A DNA stretch of 64,000 nucleotides from ZAX-1 sp046533095 (GTDB lineage Bacteria > Bacillota > Clostridia > Lachnospirales > Lachnospiraceae), in the NCBI GenBank assembly GCA_046533095.1, contig JAJQRA010000030.1, positions 186,001 through 250,000 on the forward strand, written 5' to 3'. The number at the start of each line of letters is the position of its first letter. Positions within the stretch are counted from its first letter, which is position 1. Below are positions 25,770 through 34,601 of the stretch, in pieces. The notes beneath the pieces were generated by a model, which did no database searches, was not told the DNA's origin, and saw only the letters and a list, made by a program, of their open reading frames with translations. A program made the position numbers and the translations under genes.

Positions 25770-27257
25770 ATGGACAATTTAAATACAAGTACATATGACA
25801 TCTATAAAGATATCAGTGTCAGAACAAATGGAGATATCTACATTGGAGTGGTAGGGCCGGTGCGTACTGGGAAATCTACTTTTATAAAACGCTTTATGGA
25901 CTTGATGGTTATACCGAAAATGGAAGACGTACATAGCAGGGAACGGGCAATTGATGAAATGCCCCAGTCTGCGCAGGGTAAAACCATCATGACGACAGAA
26001 CCCAAATTTGTGCCAAAAGAGGCCGCAAAAATTCCGCTCACAGATGATATCGAGGTGAATATCCGATTGATAGACTGTGTAGGGTTTATGGTGGAAGGAG
26101 CTTCCGGGCATATGGAGGAAGGCATGGAGCGTATGGTAAAGACACCTTGGTTTGACTATGAAATACCATTTACGCAAGCCGCAGAAATCGGAACGCAAAA
26201 AGTAATACAGGAACATTCCACAATCGGTATCGTTGTTATGACAGACGGTTCCTTTACAGAACTTAGGCGGGAATTTTACCTACCGGCAGAAGAAAAAACA
26301 ATAAAAGAGTTAAAGCAGATTGGGAAACCATTTGTGGCACTGCTCAATACCCCAAAACCGTACGCAGATGATGCGGTAAAATTAGCGGAATCATTGGCAG
26401 AAAAATATCAGGTAACGGTACTTCCGGTAAATTGCGAACAGCTGCGAAAAGATGATATCCATCGTATACTGGAAAGTATCCTGTATGAATTTCCAATTGC
26501 AAGGGTGGATTTTTTCCTGCCAAAATGGGCGGAAATGCTCGATCATAGCCATAAAATCAAGGAAAACATGATTGAAAATGCCAAAGCGGTACTAAAAGGA
26601 TTCTCCTATGCCCGCGATGCGATGAAAGCGGATTTAGAGCCGGAGGGCGAATACATCAAACGGATGAAGCTCGATAAAATGGATTTGGCAAAAGGGCGTA
26701 TCCGGATTATGATGGAGGTAGATGATAAATACTACTATGAAAACATGAGCGATTTGTCCGGCATCCCCATCAAAGGAGAATATCAATTGATTTCTATGAT
26801 AAAAGAACTTTCCTTGATGAAGCAGGAATATGGGACAGTAGCCGGAGCAATGGATGCGGTACGCAACAAAGGATATGGTGTTGTAACGCCACAACTAGGC
26901 GATATTGCCATAGAAGAACCAGTTTTAATCAAGCACGGGAATAAATATGGGGTGAAAATCAAGGCACAATCCCCATCCATACATATGATCAAGGCAAATA
27001 TCGAAACAGAGATTGCCCCTATCATCGGAAGCGAAGAGCAGGCAAACGATCTCATTTCCTATATCAAAGATTCAAAAGAACGTGAAGAGGGTATTTGGCA
27101 GACCAATATATTTGGAAAATCAGTGGGTGAATTGGTAGAAGATGGTATCCGAAGTAAAATAACCATGATGGACGATGAAAGCCAGTTAAAATTGCAAGAA
27201 ACCATGCAAAAGATTGTAAATGACAACAATGGTGGATTGGTGTGTATTATTATTTAG
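25770..27257 (+). CDS. spoIVA: Stage IV sporulation protein A (spore-coat morphogenetic ATPase)
   Basis: 495 residues, the usual length. The N-terminal P-loop IGVVGPVRTGKSTFIKRFMD and VHSRERAIDEMPQSAQGKTI are characteristic, followed by IRLIDCVGFMVEGASGHMEE. The C-terminus ends KIVNDNNGGLVCIII, the conserved region needed for localisation. SpoIVA hydrolyses ATP and polymerises on the forespore surface as the coat's basement layer. AGGAGGA precedes the ATG and a sigma-E-like promoter lies upstream. Its presence shows the organism belongs to a spore-forming lineage. Confidence 0.97.
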   Translation: MDNLNTSTYDIYKDISVRTNGDIYIGVVGPVRTGKSTFIKRFMDLMVIPKMEDVHSRERAIDEMPQSAQGKTIMTTEPKFVPKEAAKIPLTDDIEVNIRLIDCVGFMVEGASGHMEEGMERMVKTPWFDYEIPFTQAAEIGTQKVIQEHSTIGIVVMTDGSFTELRREFYLPAEEKTIKELKQIGKPFVALLNTPKPYADDAVKLAESLAEKYQVTVLPVNCEQLRKDDIHRILESILYEFPIARVDFFLPKWAEMLDHSHKIKENMIENAKAVLKGFSYARDAMKADLEPEGEYIKRMKLDKMDLAKGRIRIMMEVDDKYYYENMSDLSGIPIKGEYQLISMIKELSLMKQEYGTVAGAMDAVRNKGYGVVTPQLGDIAIEEPVLIKHGNKYGVKIKAQSPSIHMIKANIETEIAPIIGSEEQANDLISYIKDSKEREEGIWQTNIFGKSVGELVEDGIRSKITMMDDESQLKLQETMQKIVNDNNGGLVCIII

Positions 27258-27315
27258 GGACAGTTCATCAATAAACGAAACATCTGACTTGTATTTTCTC
27301 GTCATGCTGCGTTAC
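27258..27315 (+). repeat. Left arm of an inverted repeat flanking punA
   Basis: Starting at the base after the spoIVA stop, ACAGTTCATCAATAAACGAA then ACATCTGACTTGTA and CGTCATGCT match the reverse complement of 28434-28491 at roughly 88% over 57 bases. Confidence 0.8.
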
Positions 27316-27356
27316 CCTCAATTGCCGTAGCTTACGGCTACGCCTCAGTATAGAAA

Positions 27357-27401
27357 GCAGAGATTGGAATCAGTGCCATGGATTCCTATCGCTGCTTTTT
27401 T
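27357..27401 (+). terminator. Intrinsic terminator after spoIVA
   Basis: GCAGAGATTGGAATC pairs with GATTCCTATCGCTGC (two mismatches) around a nine-base loop, followed by TTTTTT. From here to 27564 there is only a possible -10 (TAGTATAAT near 27484) for the next gene. Confidence 0.85.
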
Positions 27402-27564
27402 GGCATCAATGGATACTGCAAGTTAGAATGGCTGCCGGTGCTTGATTTTTATATGAATATTGCTATACTTTTTCTCATGCATTTAGTATAATGGAAAGAT
27501 AATGAACGGCGAATGCGGCATCTTTAAAGACAATAGGCGATAGGAAGAAAGGAGAAGACATAAC

Positions 27565-28413
27565 ATGGGACAAACACAGGATGTATACGAAAAATTGCTA
27601 CGTTGCTATGAAAGTTTTAAATCCAAGATTAAATTTAAGCCGGAGATTGCCTTGATACTAGGTTCTGGGCTTGGGGATTATGCAGATGAGATTCAAGTAG
27701 AAGCGACCTTAGACTACAGTGAAATAGAAGGGTTTCCGGTTTCTACGGTATTAGGGCATAAAGGCCGCTTTCTATTTGGCTATGTAAAGAATGTGCCGGT
27801 TGTGATCATGCAGGGACGTGTACACTATTATGAGGGGTATGCGATGTCAGACGTTGTACTTCCTTCACGCCTCATGAAACAAATGGGCGCCAAAGTCTTA
27901 TTTTTGACCAATGCGGCAGGTGGAATCAACTTTGACTATAAAGCCGGGGATTTCATGCTGATAAAAGGGCAGATTTCAAGCTTTGTACCTTCTCCGCTCA
28001 TCGGGGCAAATATAGAAGAATTAGGGGTACGTTTTCCGGATATGAGCCAAATCTATCAAAAAGAGTTAAACGCCATCATCAAGAAGACGGCGCAAAAGCT
28101 TGCTATCCCATTACAGGAGGGCGTCTATATCCAATTTACCGGTCCAGCATATGAATCGCCGGAAGAAATTAAAATGGCACGTACGCTCGGGGCAGATGCC
28201 GTAGGAATGAGTACTGCCTGTGAAGCGATTGCGGCAAACCATATGGGAATGGGCGTATGTGGAATATCCTGCATATCAAACCTTGCCTGTGGCATTACAG
28301 ACCAGCCATTGACCCATGCAGAAGTGCAGGAAACAGCCGACAGGGTAGCTCCACTGTTTAAACAGCTTATTACAGAATCAATCGTTGCGATATATAATAA
28401 TAAGGAGAAGTAA
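27565..28413 (+). CDS. punA: Purine-nucleoside phosphorylase
   Basis: 282 residues. Conserved blocks of the trimeric PNP family are clear: ALILGSGLGDYAD (phosphate loop), GHKGRFLFGYV, MQGRVHYYEGYAM, LFLTNAAGGINFDYKAGDFM, then GPAYESPEEIKMARTLGADA and VGMSTACEAIAANHMGM. It splits purine nucleosides with phosphate for salvage in the cytoplasm. GAAAGGAG precedes the ATG. The gene sits between inverted repeats and upstream of an amidohydrolase that may also act on purine-type substrates. Confidence 0.96.
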   Translation: MGQTQDVYEKLLRCYESFKSKIKFKPEIALILGSGLGDYADEIQVEATLDYSEIEGFPVSTVLGHKGRFLFGYVKNVPVVIMQGRVHYYEGYAMSDVVLPSRLMKQMGAKVLFLTNAAGGINFDYKAGDFMLIKGQISSFVPSPLIGANIEELGVRFPDMSQIYQKELNAIIKKTAQKLAIPLQEGVYIQFTGPAYESPEEIKMARTLGADAVGMSTACEAIAANHMGMGVCGISCISNLACGITDQPLTHAEVQETADRVAPLFKQLITESIVAIYNNKEK

Positions 28414-28433
28414 AGAAATAAACTGGACAAGAT

Positions 28434-28491
28434 GACGTAGCATGACGGAAAAACTACAAGTCAGATGTTTGATTTATTGATGAACTGTTCC
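28434..28491 (+). repeat. Right arm of the inverted repeat flanking punA
   Basis: AGCATGACGG...ACAAGTCAGATGTTTG then ATTTATTGATGAACTGTTCC is the near-perfect reverse complement of 27258-27315. Confidence 0.8.
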
Positions 28492-28507
28492 TAAGGAAAC
28501 ATTTGCT

Positions 28508-28543
28508 CACTAGGCACGGGAGTACCTTGCTAAGTGTTCAATG
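28508..28543 (+). promoter_or_regulatory. 5'-UTR hairpin module, copy B (before amidohydrolase)
   Basis: CACTAGGCACGGGAGTACC continues TTGCTAAGTGTTCAATG. The loop differs from copies A and C but stem and 3' flank are conserved, and AGGAGAG follows two bases later. Confidence 0.7.
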
Positions 28544-28559
28544 CATAGGAGAGATGAAA

Positions 28560-29864
28560 ATGAATACACGTTTTTATAATGCCAAAATCCTCACCATTCA
28601 GCCGGATAAATCATTTGAGATCATAGAGGGGGAGCTTTGGGTAAACAATAGTAATATCTGCTATATAGGAGATGGCTCAAATACAGATCAGGTATACAAA
28701 AATTTAAAGATTCCGGCACTCGTTTGGGATAGGGAAATAGACGCAAAAGGAAACTTGCTGATGCCGGGATTTAAAAATGCACACACGCATTCCGGTATGA
28801 CTTTTTTACGTTCGAGGGCGGATGATTTGCCGCTGCAGGATTGGCTTTTCAATCAAATATTTCCAATGGAGGGAAAACTGATTTCGGAAGATTTATATTG
28901 GCTGGCTTCACTTGCCATTTTAGAATATTTAACGAGTGGAATAACGGCACAATTCGATATGTACTATTTTCAGGACCAAGTAGCAAAAGCAGGTGTAGAC
29001 TGTGGATTCCGCACCGTGCAGACAAGCGGCCTGAATAATTTCGGCGGTACGATAGAAGAATTGGAAGAAAAGTATTTGAAATGGAATGAATACAACGAAT
29101 TAAGCAGCTATATCCTCGGCTTTCATGCAGAATATACGACAAGTATAGAACTGATGGAAGGAGTGGCCTCCTTAGTCCAAAAATATAAAGCACCGATGTT
29201 TGTACACAGTTCGGAAACAAAACTGGAAACGGAGGAATGTAGGCAGCGTCATGGGCTTAGCCCTACGCAGCTTTTTGCGAAACTGGGCATGTATGACTAT
29301 GGTGGCGGTGGCTACCACTGTGTGTGGTTTGATGAGGAAGATATGGATATATTTGCAAAACGTGGACTGCATGTTGTCAGCAATCCCGGTTCCAATGCAA
29401 AACTTGCAAGCGGCATGGCGCCAATCCGCCAGATGTTGGATAAAGGGATCAATATTGCAATCGGCACAGACGGTCCTGCAAGCAACAACTGCCTTGATAT
29501 GTTTAAAGAAATGTCCCTGCTGTCGTCTTTGGCAAAATTAAAAGAGATGGATGCCGCCGCCGTAGATGGCAACGAGGTACTTTACATGGCTGTTGCAGGC
29601 GGGGCAAAAGCCATGGGGCTTGATCATTGCGATAACCTTGCACCGGGGAAAAAAGCAGATATCATCATGCTGGATTTGCTGCAGCCTAACATGCAGCCGA
29701 TCAATAATATTACAAAAAACATTGTCTATAGTGGGAGCAAGCAAAATGTAAAAATGACGATGATTAACGGTAGGATCTTATATGAAGACCAGAAATTTAA
29801 CATTGGAATCGACCCAATTGATATTTACGAAAATGTAAATAGAATCATAAGGAGAATGAACTGA
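28560..29864 (+). CDS. Amidohydrolase (5-methylthioadenosine/S-adenosylhomocysteine deaminase-like)
   Basis: 434 residues. Metal ligands of the amidohydrolase fold are visible: PGFKNAHTHSGMT (HxH), ILGFHAEYT, MFVHSSETKLE and the late Asp in IAIGTDGPASNN. The C-terminal LAPGKKADIIMLDL is typical. Relatives deaminate adenosine-type or guanine-type compounds, which fits the neighbouring purine phosphorylase, though the exact substrate is inference. Start 28560 is chosen because AGGAGAG lies eight bases upstream; a shared hairpin module precedes it. Confidence 0.9.
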   Translation: MNTRFYNAKILTIQPDKSFEIIEGELWVNNSNICYIGDGSNTDQVYKNLKIPALVWDREIDAKGNLLMPGFKNAHTHSGMTFLRSRADDLPLQDWLFNQIFPMEGKLISEDLYWLASLAILEYLTSGITAQFDMYYFQDQVAKAGVDCGFRTVQTSGLNNFGGTIEELEEKYLKWNEYNELSSYILGFHAEYTTSIELMEGVASLVQKYKAPMFVHSSETKLETEECRQRHGLSPTQLFAKLGMYDYGGGGYHCVWFDEEDMDIFAKRGLHVVSNPGSNAKLASGMAPIRQMLDKGINIAIGTDGPASNNCLDMFKEMSLLSSLAKLKEMDAAAVDGNEVLYMAVAGGAKAMGLDHCDNLAPGKKADIIMLDLLQPNMQPINNITKNIVYSGSKQNVKMTMINGRILYEDQKFNIGIDPIDIYENVNRIIRRMN

Positions 29865-29936
29865 TCGTTTTAAGGAACCGCCTACAAATCATTTGGCGGA
29901 AGGAGTAAAGATGCCCGATACGGTTAGGAGGGGAAA

Positions 29937-30677
29937 ATGAAAATTACATTTATACATCACAGTAGCTTTTGCGTAGAAATAGAAGATATGATCTTCATAT
30001 TTGACTATTTTCCCGGCGATAAGATGCCTGGATACCACTTTAAAGGAATGCTTCCAACCTTTAAACCGGATCAAAAAATAGTCGTGTTTTCCAGCCATCA
30101 GCATGGAGATCATTTTGATATGGAAATTTTTAAATGGTCTGAGAAATACAAAAATATCCAATATGTATTATCACATGACATCAAGATTTCTGACAATTAC
30201 TTAAGAAAGAATGGCATAGACATCTCAGTTCGGGAGAAAATACATTTTATGAAACCGAATACAGAGCTTACATTGGAGGAAACTAAAATCGAAACACTAT
30301 TGTCTACAGACGACGGCGTTGCTTTTCTTGTAACCTATGGCGAAACCACCCTATTCCATGCAGGCGACCTTCATTGGTGGCACTGGGAGGGGGAAGGCGA
30401 AACATTCAAGGCATACCAAGAAAAAACCTATAAATGGCAAATAGAAAAAATTGCCAAACGAAACATTGAGGTAGCGTTTGTTGTACTTGATGGCAGACTA
30501 AAGGATCAAACATTCTGGGGCATTGACTACTTTATGAAAAATACAAAAGCAAAGCATGTAATACCAATGCATTTGTGGCAAGACTATGCGCTGATTTCAG
30601 CTTATAAAGGACAGGCAGAAACATTCGCAGAACGAATTGTAGAAGTAGAGAGGGAAAATCAGGTATTTAGTTTTTGA
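29937..30677 (+). CDS. MBL-fold metallo-hydrolase
   Basis: 246 residues. The metal-binding motif is VVFSSHQHGDHFD (HxHxDH), with further ligands in TTLFHAGDLHWWHW and VIPMHLWQDY. The fold matches UlaG/RomA-like lactonase or hydrolase members of the metallo-beta-lactamase superfamily. Substrate unknown. AGGAGGGG precedes the ATG. Confidence 0.88.
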   Translation: MKITFIHHSSFCVEIEDMIFIFDYFPGDKMPGYHFKGMLPTFKPDQKIVVFSSHQHGDHFDMEIFKWSEKYKNIQYVLSHDIKISDNYLRKNGIDISVREKIHFMKPNTELTLEETKIETLLSTDDGVAFLVTYGETTLFHAGDLHWWHWEGEGETFKAYQEKTYKWQIEKIAKRNIEVAFVVLDGRLKDQTFWGIDYFMKNTKAKHVIPMHLWQDYALISAYKGQAETFAERIVEVERENQVFSF

Positions 30678-30706
30678 AAATAGATGTTTGTAGTCCAATG
30701 TAAAAA

Positions 30707-30966
30707 ATAGTAGATTACCTATCATATATTGCAAAAAAATGATAGATTCTTTCATAGGATGCAAGATAGTAGATTACCTATCGTGTATTGTAAAAAGATA
30801 ATAGATTCTTTCATAGGATGCAAGATAGTAGATCGCCTATCGTGTATTGTAAAAAGATAATAGATTCTTTCATAGGATGCAAGATAGTAGATCGCCTATC
30901 GTGTATTGTAAAAAGATGATAGATTCTTTCATAGGATGCAAGATAGTAGATCGCCTGTCGTAATTG
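30707..30966 (+). repeat. 59-bp tandem array, four full units and a partial fifth
   Basis: Units begin at 30707, 30766, 30825, 30884 and 30943 at exact 59-bp spacing, each with ATAGTAGAT..CCTATC, a short GATAG/CTATC hairpin and GATTCTTTCATAGGATGCAA. There are no spacers, so it is not CRISPR. It fills the gap before the RNase H gene. Confidence 0.9.
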
Positions 30967-31019
30967 TAAAAGAGAATCAATTGACTGCAATCTACTTAAA
31001 TATGAAGTTAGGAGTAAAA

Positions 31020-31493
31020 TTGAAAGTTAAAATATATACAGATGGAGCGGCAAGAGGAAACCCGGACGGACCGGGGGGTTATGGTGCAATACTTGTCGCC
31101 GAGGACTCAACAGGAACTACCCATACAAAAGAGCTGTCTGCAGGCTATAAAAAAACGACGAATAACCGTATGGAACTGATGGCTGTGATTCGAGGCATTG
31201 AAGCACTAACGAAGCCCTGTACGGTAGAACTGTATTCAGATTCAAAATATGTGGTAGATGCATTTAATAAACATTGGATTGAAAACTGGAGGAAGAAGAA
31301 CTGGCGCAAATCAGATAATAAGCCGGTAAAAAATATCGACCTATGGAAGTATCTGCTAAACGTAATGGAAATCCATGAAGTAACGTTTATTTGGGTAAAA
31401 GGTCATGATGGACATGCCATGAACGAGCGATGCGATGAACTGGCTACAACAGCCGCAGATGGAGAAATTTTACTAGAAGATGAACAGCTGTGA
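31020..31493 (+). CDS. rnhA: Ribonuclease HI
   Basis: 157 residues, close to the E. coli length. All four catalytic acids are seen: Asp in IYTDGAARGN, Glu in NNRMELMAVI, Asp in LYSDSKYVVDA and Asp in NERCDELA; the basic handle WRKKNWRKSDNK is present. It degrades RNA in RNA-DNA hybrids. The start is TTG at 31020 with AGGAG just upstream; the frame extends further upstream but only into the tandem array. Confidence 0.95.
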   Translation: MKVKIYTDGAARGNPDGPGGYGAILVAEDSTGTTHTKELSAGYKKTTNNRMELMAVIRGIEALTKPCTVELYSDSKYVVDAFNKHWIENWRKKNWRKSDNKPVKNIDLWKYLLNVMEIHEVTFIWVKGHDGHAMNERCDELATTAADGEILLEDEQL

Positions 31494-31559
31494 GGTTCGG
31501 CAATGACATAGACATAGCCAAATGTCCCCTCGTTTGATTCTTCATTATTTTTAAAACTA

Positions 31560-31645
31560 AAACTGTGCCGCTTTATGCATTCGCCCTTAGACGTTCTATA
31601 GAAGCTCTCCATCGGCGAATTATCGTAAATATTCTGATTTGTTCA
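31560..31645 (-). pseudogene. IS3-family transposase (OrfB) remnant
   Basis: The minus strand reads NQNIYDNSPMESFYRTSKGE then CIKRHSF. YDNSPMESFY.T.K is the conserved DDE-domain block near the catalytic Glu of IS3/IS150 transposases. Only about 30 codons survive, next to rnhA. Confidence 0.7.
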
Positions 31646-31806
31646 GGTTTTGTCAGCCGATGGAGAATCTTACAGCACAGGGAAAAGAAGTCTTGTTTTG
31701 AATGCTGGGGCAGTGGCGAAAGAGCGGTAATATAGCACTTGATAAACGGCTAATTTTAGGATATAATAAGATATACTTTAGTTTTCCGTATAAAAGGCGG
31801 TGCACT

Positions 31807-32684
31807 ATGACTTATATCAATCGGCAGTTGGAACGCAAATTTACAAAGATGAGTGGCTTTTTCAAAGCCGTGCTTGTTACAGGGGCAAGGCAAGTTGGTA
31901 AAACGACTATGCTTCGCCATCTTGCCGAAGGGCAAAACAGAACCTACGTGACCCTTGACAATCTAATGGTGAGAGAGCTTGCTAAGTCCGACCCTGTGCT
32001 TTTCTTTCAAACCTACAAGCCACCCATCATCATTGACGAGGTGCAGTATGCACCGGAGCTGTTCAGCCAAATCAAAGTGATGTGTGACGAGAGCGAGGAA
32101 ACAGGGCTGTTTTGGCTGACGGGTTCACAGCAATACGAAATGATGAAAGACGTCCGGGAAACGCTGGCGGGCAGAATTGGCATTTTGGTGCTGTACAGCC
32201 TGTCCAAAAGCGAAAAGGATGGGACGGTGTTTGAGGGTGAACTGGATTTTACTTTGTCCGGCTTGCAAGCGCGGCAGGCAAAAGCACACAAAAATGACGT
32301 GGTGGATGTGTTTGAGCATATTTGGCGTGGCGGTATGCCACAGGTTTTTCACGCGGATTGCGAACAACGGCAGGAATATTACAACGCCTACGTCAACACC
32401 TACCTCATGCGGGACGTTGCGGAGCTTGGCGGCGTAACGGACACACTGCGTTTTGGCAAGTTTCTGATTGCTTGCGCCACGCTTGTGGCAGAGCCTGTGA
32501 ACTATAAAAATCTTGCGGACTCTGCTGAAATTTCGCAACCTACCCCGATAGCCGCGAGGTCAAGAAGTTCAGCGCGTTGGAGAAGGCGCGTGTGGAACTT
32601 GGGTGTGGCGGCATCATCTGTATGTGTGAAGAAGTCATTCCGATTGATTCGCGGAATTGCTACATCCCCTGCAATTTGATTTAG
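31807..32684 (+). pseudogene. AAA-ATPase with DUF4143 domain, internal deletion and frameshift
   Basis: The first ~240 codons are intact: Walker A VLVTGARQVGKTTMLRHL, Walker B PPIIIDEVQYAPELF, LTGSQQYEMM, and the start of DUF4143 (WRGGMPQVF, YVNTYLMRDVAEL). After LADSAEISQ the frame breaks and a +2 frame gives the authentic C-terminus (ALEKARVELGCGGIICMCEE, then PIDSRNCYIPCNLI). Roughly 100-150 internal codons are missing. Full-length relatives are ~400 residues and of uncertain function. Confidence 0.85.
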
Positions 32685-32847
32685 CCGCTCATGCCATCCG
32701 GCTTCCTCTCGTGCCATCCCCGTTAGGGTCAATAAGTCACTGCGGGAATCAGTACGGGACAGAACGAGAATCAAGTCATCGCCCTCCATGCGGTAGTTCC
32801 GTGCAAGCGGGAACATGGTGGCAACGGTGATGAACGAGTGCCAATAT

Positions 32848-32874
32848 GCCCTGGCCGAAAGAGGGCTTTTTTTT
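32848..32874 (+). terminator. Intrinsic terminator
   Basis: GCCCT pairs with AGGGC around a nine-base loop and is followed by eight T. It ends transcription from the ATPase remnant before the sulfhydrylase promoter. Confidence 0.75.
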
Positions 32875-32946
32875 GTTATATTCTGTTAATTTTGATGATG
32901 GCGAGGGAAAAAGAGGAAAAAAGACGAGGAAAAAATAAAAAAGGTA

Positions 32947-32992
32947 TTGACAAAAAATAGATCTATGTATATAATCCTATATAACCAATAGG
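32947..32992 (+). promoter_or_regulatory. Consensus sigma-A promoter with overlapping inverted repeat before metY
   Basis: TTGACA (32947-32952), 17 bp, TATAAT (32970-32975) is a perfect consensus promoter. CCTAT (32976-32980) and ATAGG (32988-32992) form an inverted repeat over the expected start site, CCTATATAACCAATAGG, resembling Rrf2-type operators. The Rrf2 gene at the end of this operon is the natural candidate regulator. Confidence 0.8.
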
Positions 32993-33043
32993 AAATATAT
33001 ATAATTAAAATTACACCATAGAAATGGAGGTCATAGGAAAGTT

Positions 33044-33133
33044 TTGAACAATTTGAAATCTATCTGTATGGAAGTAGAAGTGGCGCGGGGCTGCCGATGT
33101 TGTACTATGGCTGCCGTTAGCTATGCATCGTAG
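33044..33133 (+). CDS. Candidate cysteine-rich leader peptide upstream of metY
   Basis: A short frame opens at TTG 33044 (AGGAAA and GGAGG upstream) or ATG 33068 and ends at TAG 33131-33133. Its C-terminal part is EVARGCRCCTMAAVSYAS, with three Cys in four residues. It lies in the ~270-base leader of a sulfur-assimilation operon. Codon runs for the end product in a leader ORF are the hallmark of attenuation, but no clear terminator hairpin follows, so the mechanism would have to differ. Confidence 0.45.
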   Translation: MNNLKSICMEVEVARGCRCCTMAAVSYAS

Positions 33134-33246
33134 TGCAATGGGTAAAAAGAAGGAAAAGAGGATACTTGACCACGATAACGAATCCCTAAAATGAACAAAG
33201 GTTCATAAAAAATAAGAAAATAAAATAAGAAAAGAGGACAAGTGAT

Positions 33247-34557
33247 ATGAGCGAAAAAATTACAAGGGAAAACAGAAAGTTTAAATTTGAAACATTGCAA
33301 TTGCATACGGGGCAGGAGCAGGCAGATGCAGTGACAGATGCAAGGGCGGTTCCAATTTATCAGACGACATCCTATGTATTTCACGACAGTGACCATGCGG
33401 CGGCACGCTTTGGCCTTGCTGACGCAGGGAATATCTATGGACGGCTTACAAACCCGACGCAGGATATATTTGAACAGAGGATTGCCGCTTTAGAGGGTGG
33501 CGTTGCGGCACTTGCGGTAGCGTCCGGCGCGGCTGCAGTTACTTATGCGATACAGAATTTGGCAAAACAGGGGGATAATATTGTATCTGCGAAAAATATT
33601 TATGGCGGGACATTCAATCTGTTTGCCCATACACTTCCGGAATATGGAATTACCACAACCTTTGTAGATATCTTTAAAGACGGTGCAATTGAACAGGCAA
33701 TCAACGATCGGACAAAAGCAGTTTTTATTGAAACGCTTGGGAATCCACATTCTGATGTGGCGGATATTGAAGCGATTGCAAAGATTGCACATGCACATAA
33801 GATACCACTTGTAATTGATAGCACATTTGGCACACCGTACTTGATCCGCCCGATTGAATATGGCGCAGATATTGTTGTACATTCGGCAACGAAATTTATA
33901 GGCGGACATGGGACAGCAATTGGCGGTGTGATTATCGACGGTGGAAAGTTTGACTGGGAAGCATCCGGCAAATTCCCTTCCTTGACAGAGCCAAACCCAA
34001 GCTATCATGGAATTAGCTTCACGAAAGCAGTTGGGCCGGCTGCATTTGTAACGAAAATCCGTGCAATCCTTCTTCGTGATACCGGAGCGACACTTGCACC
34101 GCTTCATGCATTTTTATTCCTGCAAGGGCTGGAAACGCTTTCCTTAAGAGTAGAACGACATGTGGAAAATACGTTGAAAGTAATCGAGTATCTAAAGAAC
34201 CATCCACAGGTTGAGGAGGTGCATCACCCGACGGTTACAAAAGATGAAACGCAAAAGGCATTATATGCAAAATATTTTCCAAATGGCGGAGGTACGATTT
34301 TCACCTTTGAAATCAAAGGGGATGCTCAAAAAGCAAAGGATTTTATTGACAATCTGGAACTATTTTCATTGCTTGCGAATGTGGCAGATGTAAAATCCTT
34401 AGTGATTCATCCGGCATCGACCACCCATTCCCAACTAAGTGGCGAAGAGCTGCTAGATCAAGGAATAAAGCCAAACACAGTACGCCTTTCGATTGGGACC
34501 GAAAATATTGATGATATCATTCAAGATTTAGAAGAAGCATTTAAGGTAGTAGGATAA
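33247..34557 (+). CDS. metY: O-acetylhomoserine aminocarboxypropyltransferase (sulfhydrylase)
   Basis: 436 residues, the typical length. The Cys/Met-metabolism PLP fold is clear: FETLQLHTGQEQ, PIYQTTSYVF, YGRLTNPTQDIFEQRIAALE, the PLP-lysine region VVHSATKFIGGHGTAIGG and the C-terminal SIGTENIDDIIQDLEEAF. It makes homocysteine from O-acetylhomoserine and sulfide. AAGAGGA lies upstream of the ATG, and a 270-base leader separates it from its promoter. The Rrf2 gene follows after 44 bp. Confidence 0.95.
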   Translation: MSEKITRENRKFKFETLQLHTGQEQADAVTDARAVPIYQTTSYVFHDSDHAAARFGLADAGNIYGRLTNPTQDIFEQRIAALEGGVAALAVASGAAAVTYAIQNLAKQGDNIVSAKNIYGGTFNLFAHTLPEYGITTTFVDIFKDGAIEQAINDRTKAVFIETLGNPHSDVADIEAIAKIAHAHKIPLVIDSTFGTPYLIRPIEYGADIVVHSATKFIGGHGTAIGGVIIDGGKFDWEASGKFPSLTEPNPSYHGISFTKAVGPAAFVTKIRAILLRDTGATLAPLHAFLFLQGLETLSLRVERHVENTLKVIEYLKNHPQVEEVHHPTVTKDETQKALYAKYFPNGGGTIFTFEIKGDAQKAKDFIDNLELFSLLANVADVKSLVIHPASTTHSQLSGEELLDQGIKPNTVRLSIGTENIDDIIQDLEEAFKVVG

Positions 34558-34601
34558 AAAAAGAAGCACTTCACCAAAGTTGTCCAATGCAGGAGGAGGC
34601 T

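Noticed and set aside
30707..30966. Possible CRISPR array
   Set aside because: Units are contiguous at 59 bp with no unique spacers between them, and no cas genes are in the window.
32502..32816. Minus-strand ORF (starts MFPLARNYRMEGDDLI) overlapping the ATPase pseudogene end
   Set aside because: Its first ~45 codons have some coding look but the rest is antisense to the pseudogene; no ribosome site or family was recognised.
33000..33246. SAM riboswitch or T-box in the metY leader
   Set aside because: No T-box sequence (AGGGTGGNACCGCG-type) or SAM-box core was seen, and there is no terminator T run before the start.
34565..34600. Fifth copy of the 5'-UTR hairpin module before rrf2
   Set aside because: CACTTCACCAAAGTTGTCCAATGCAGGAGG resembles the 3' half but has no pairing 5' arm; too weak to count.
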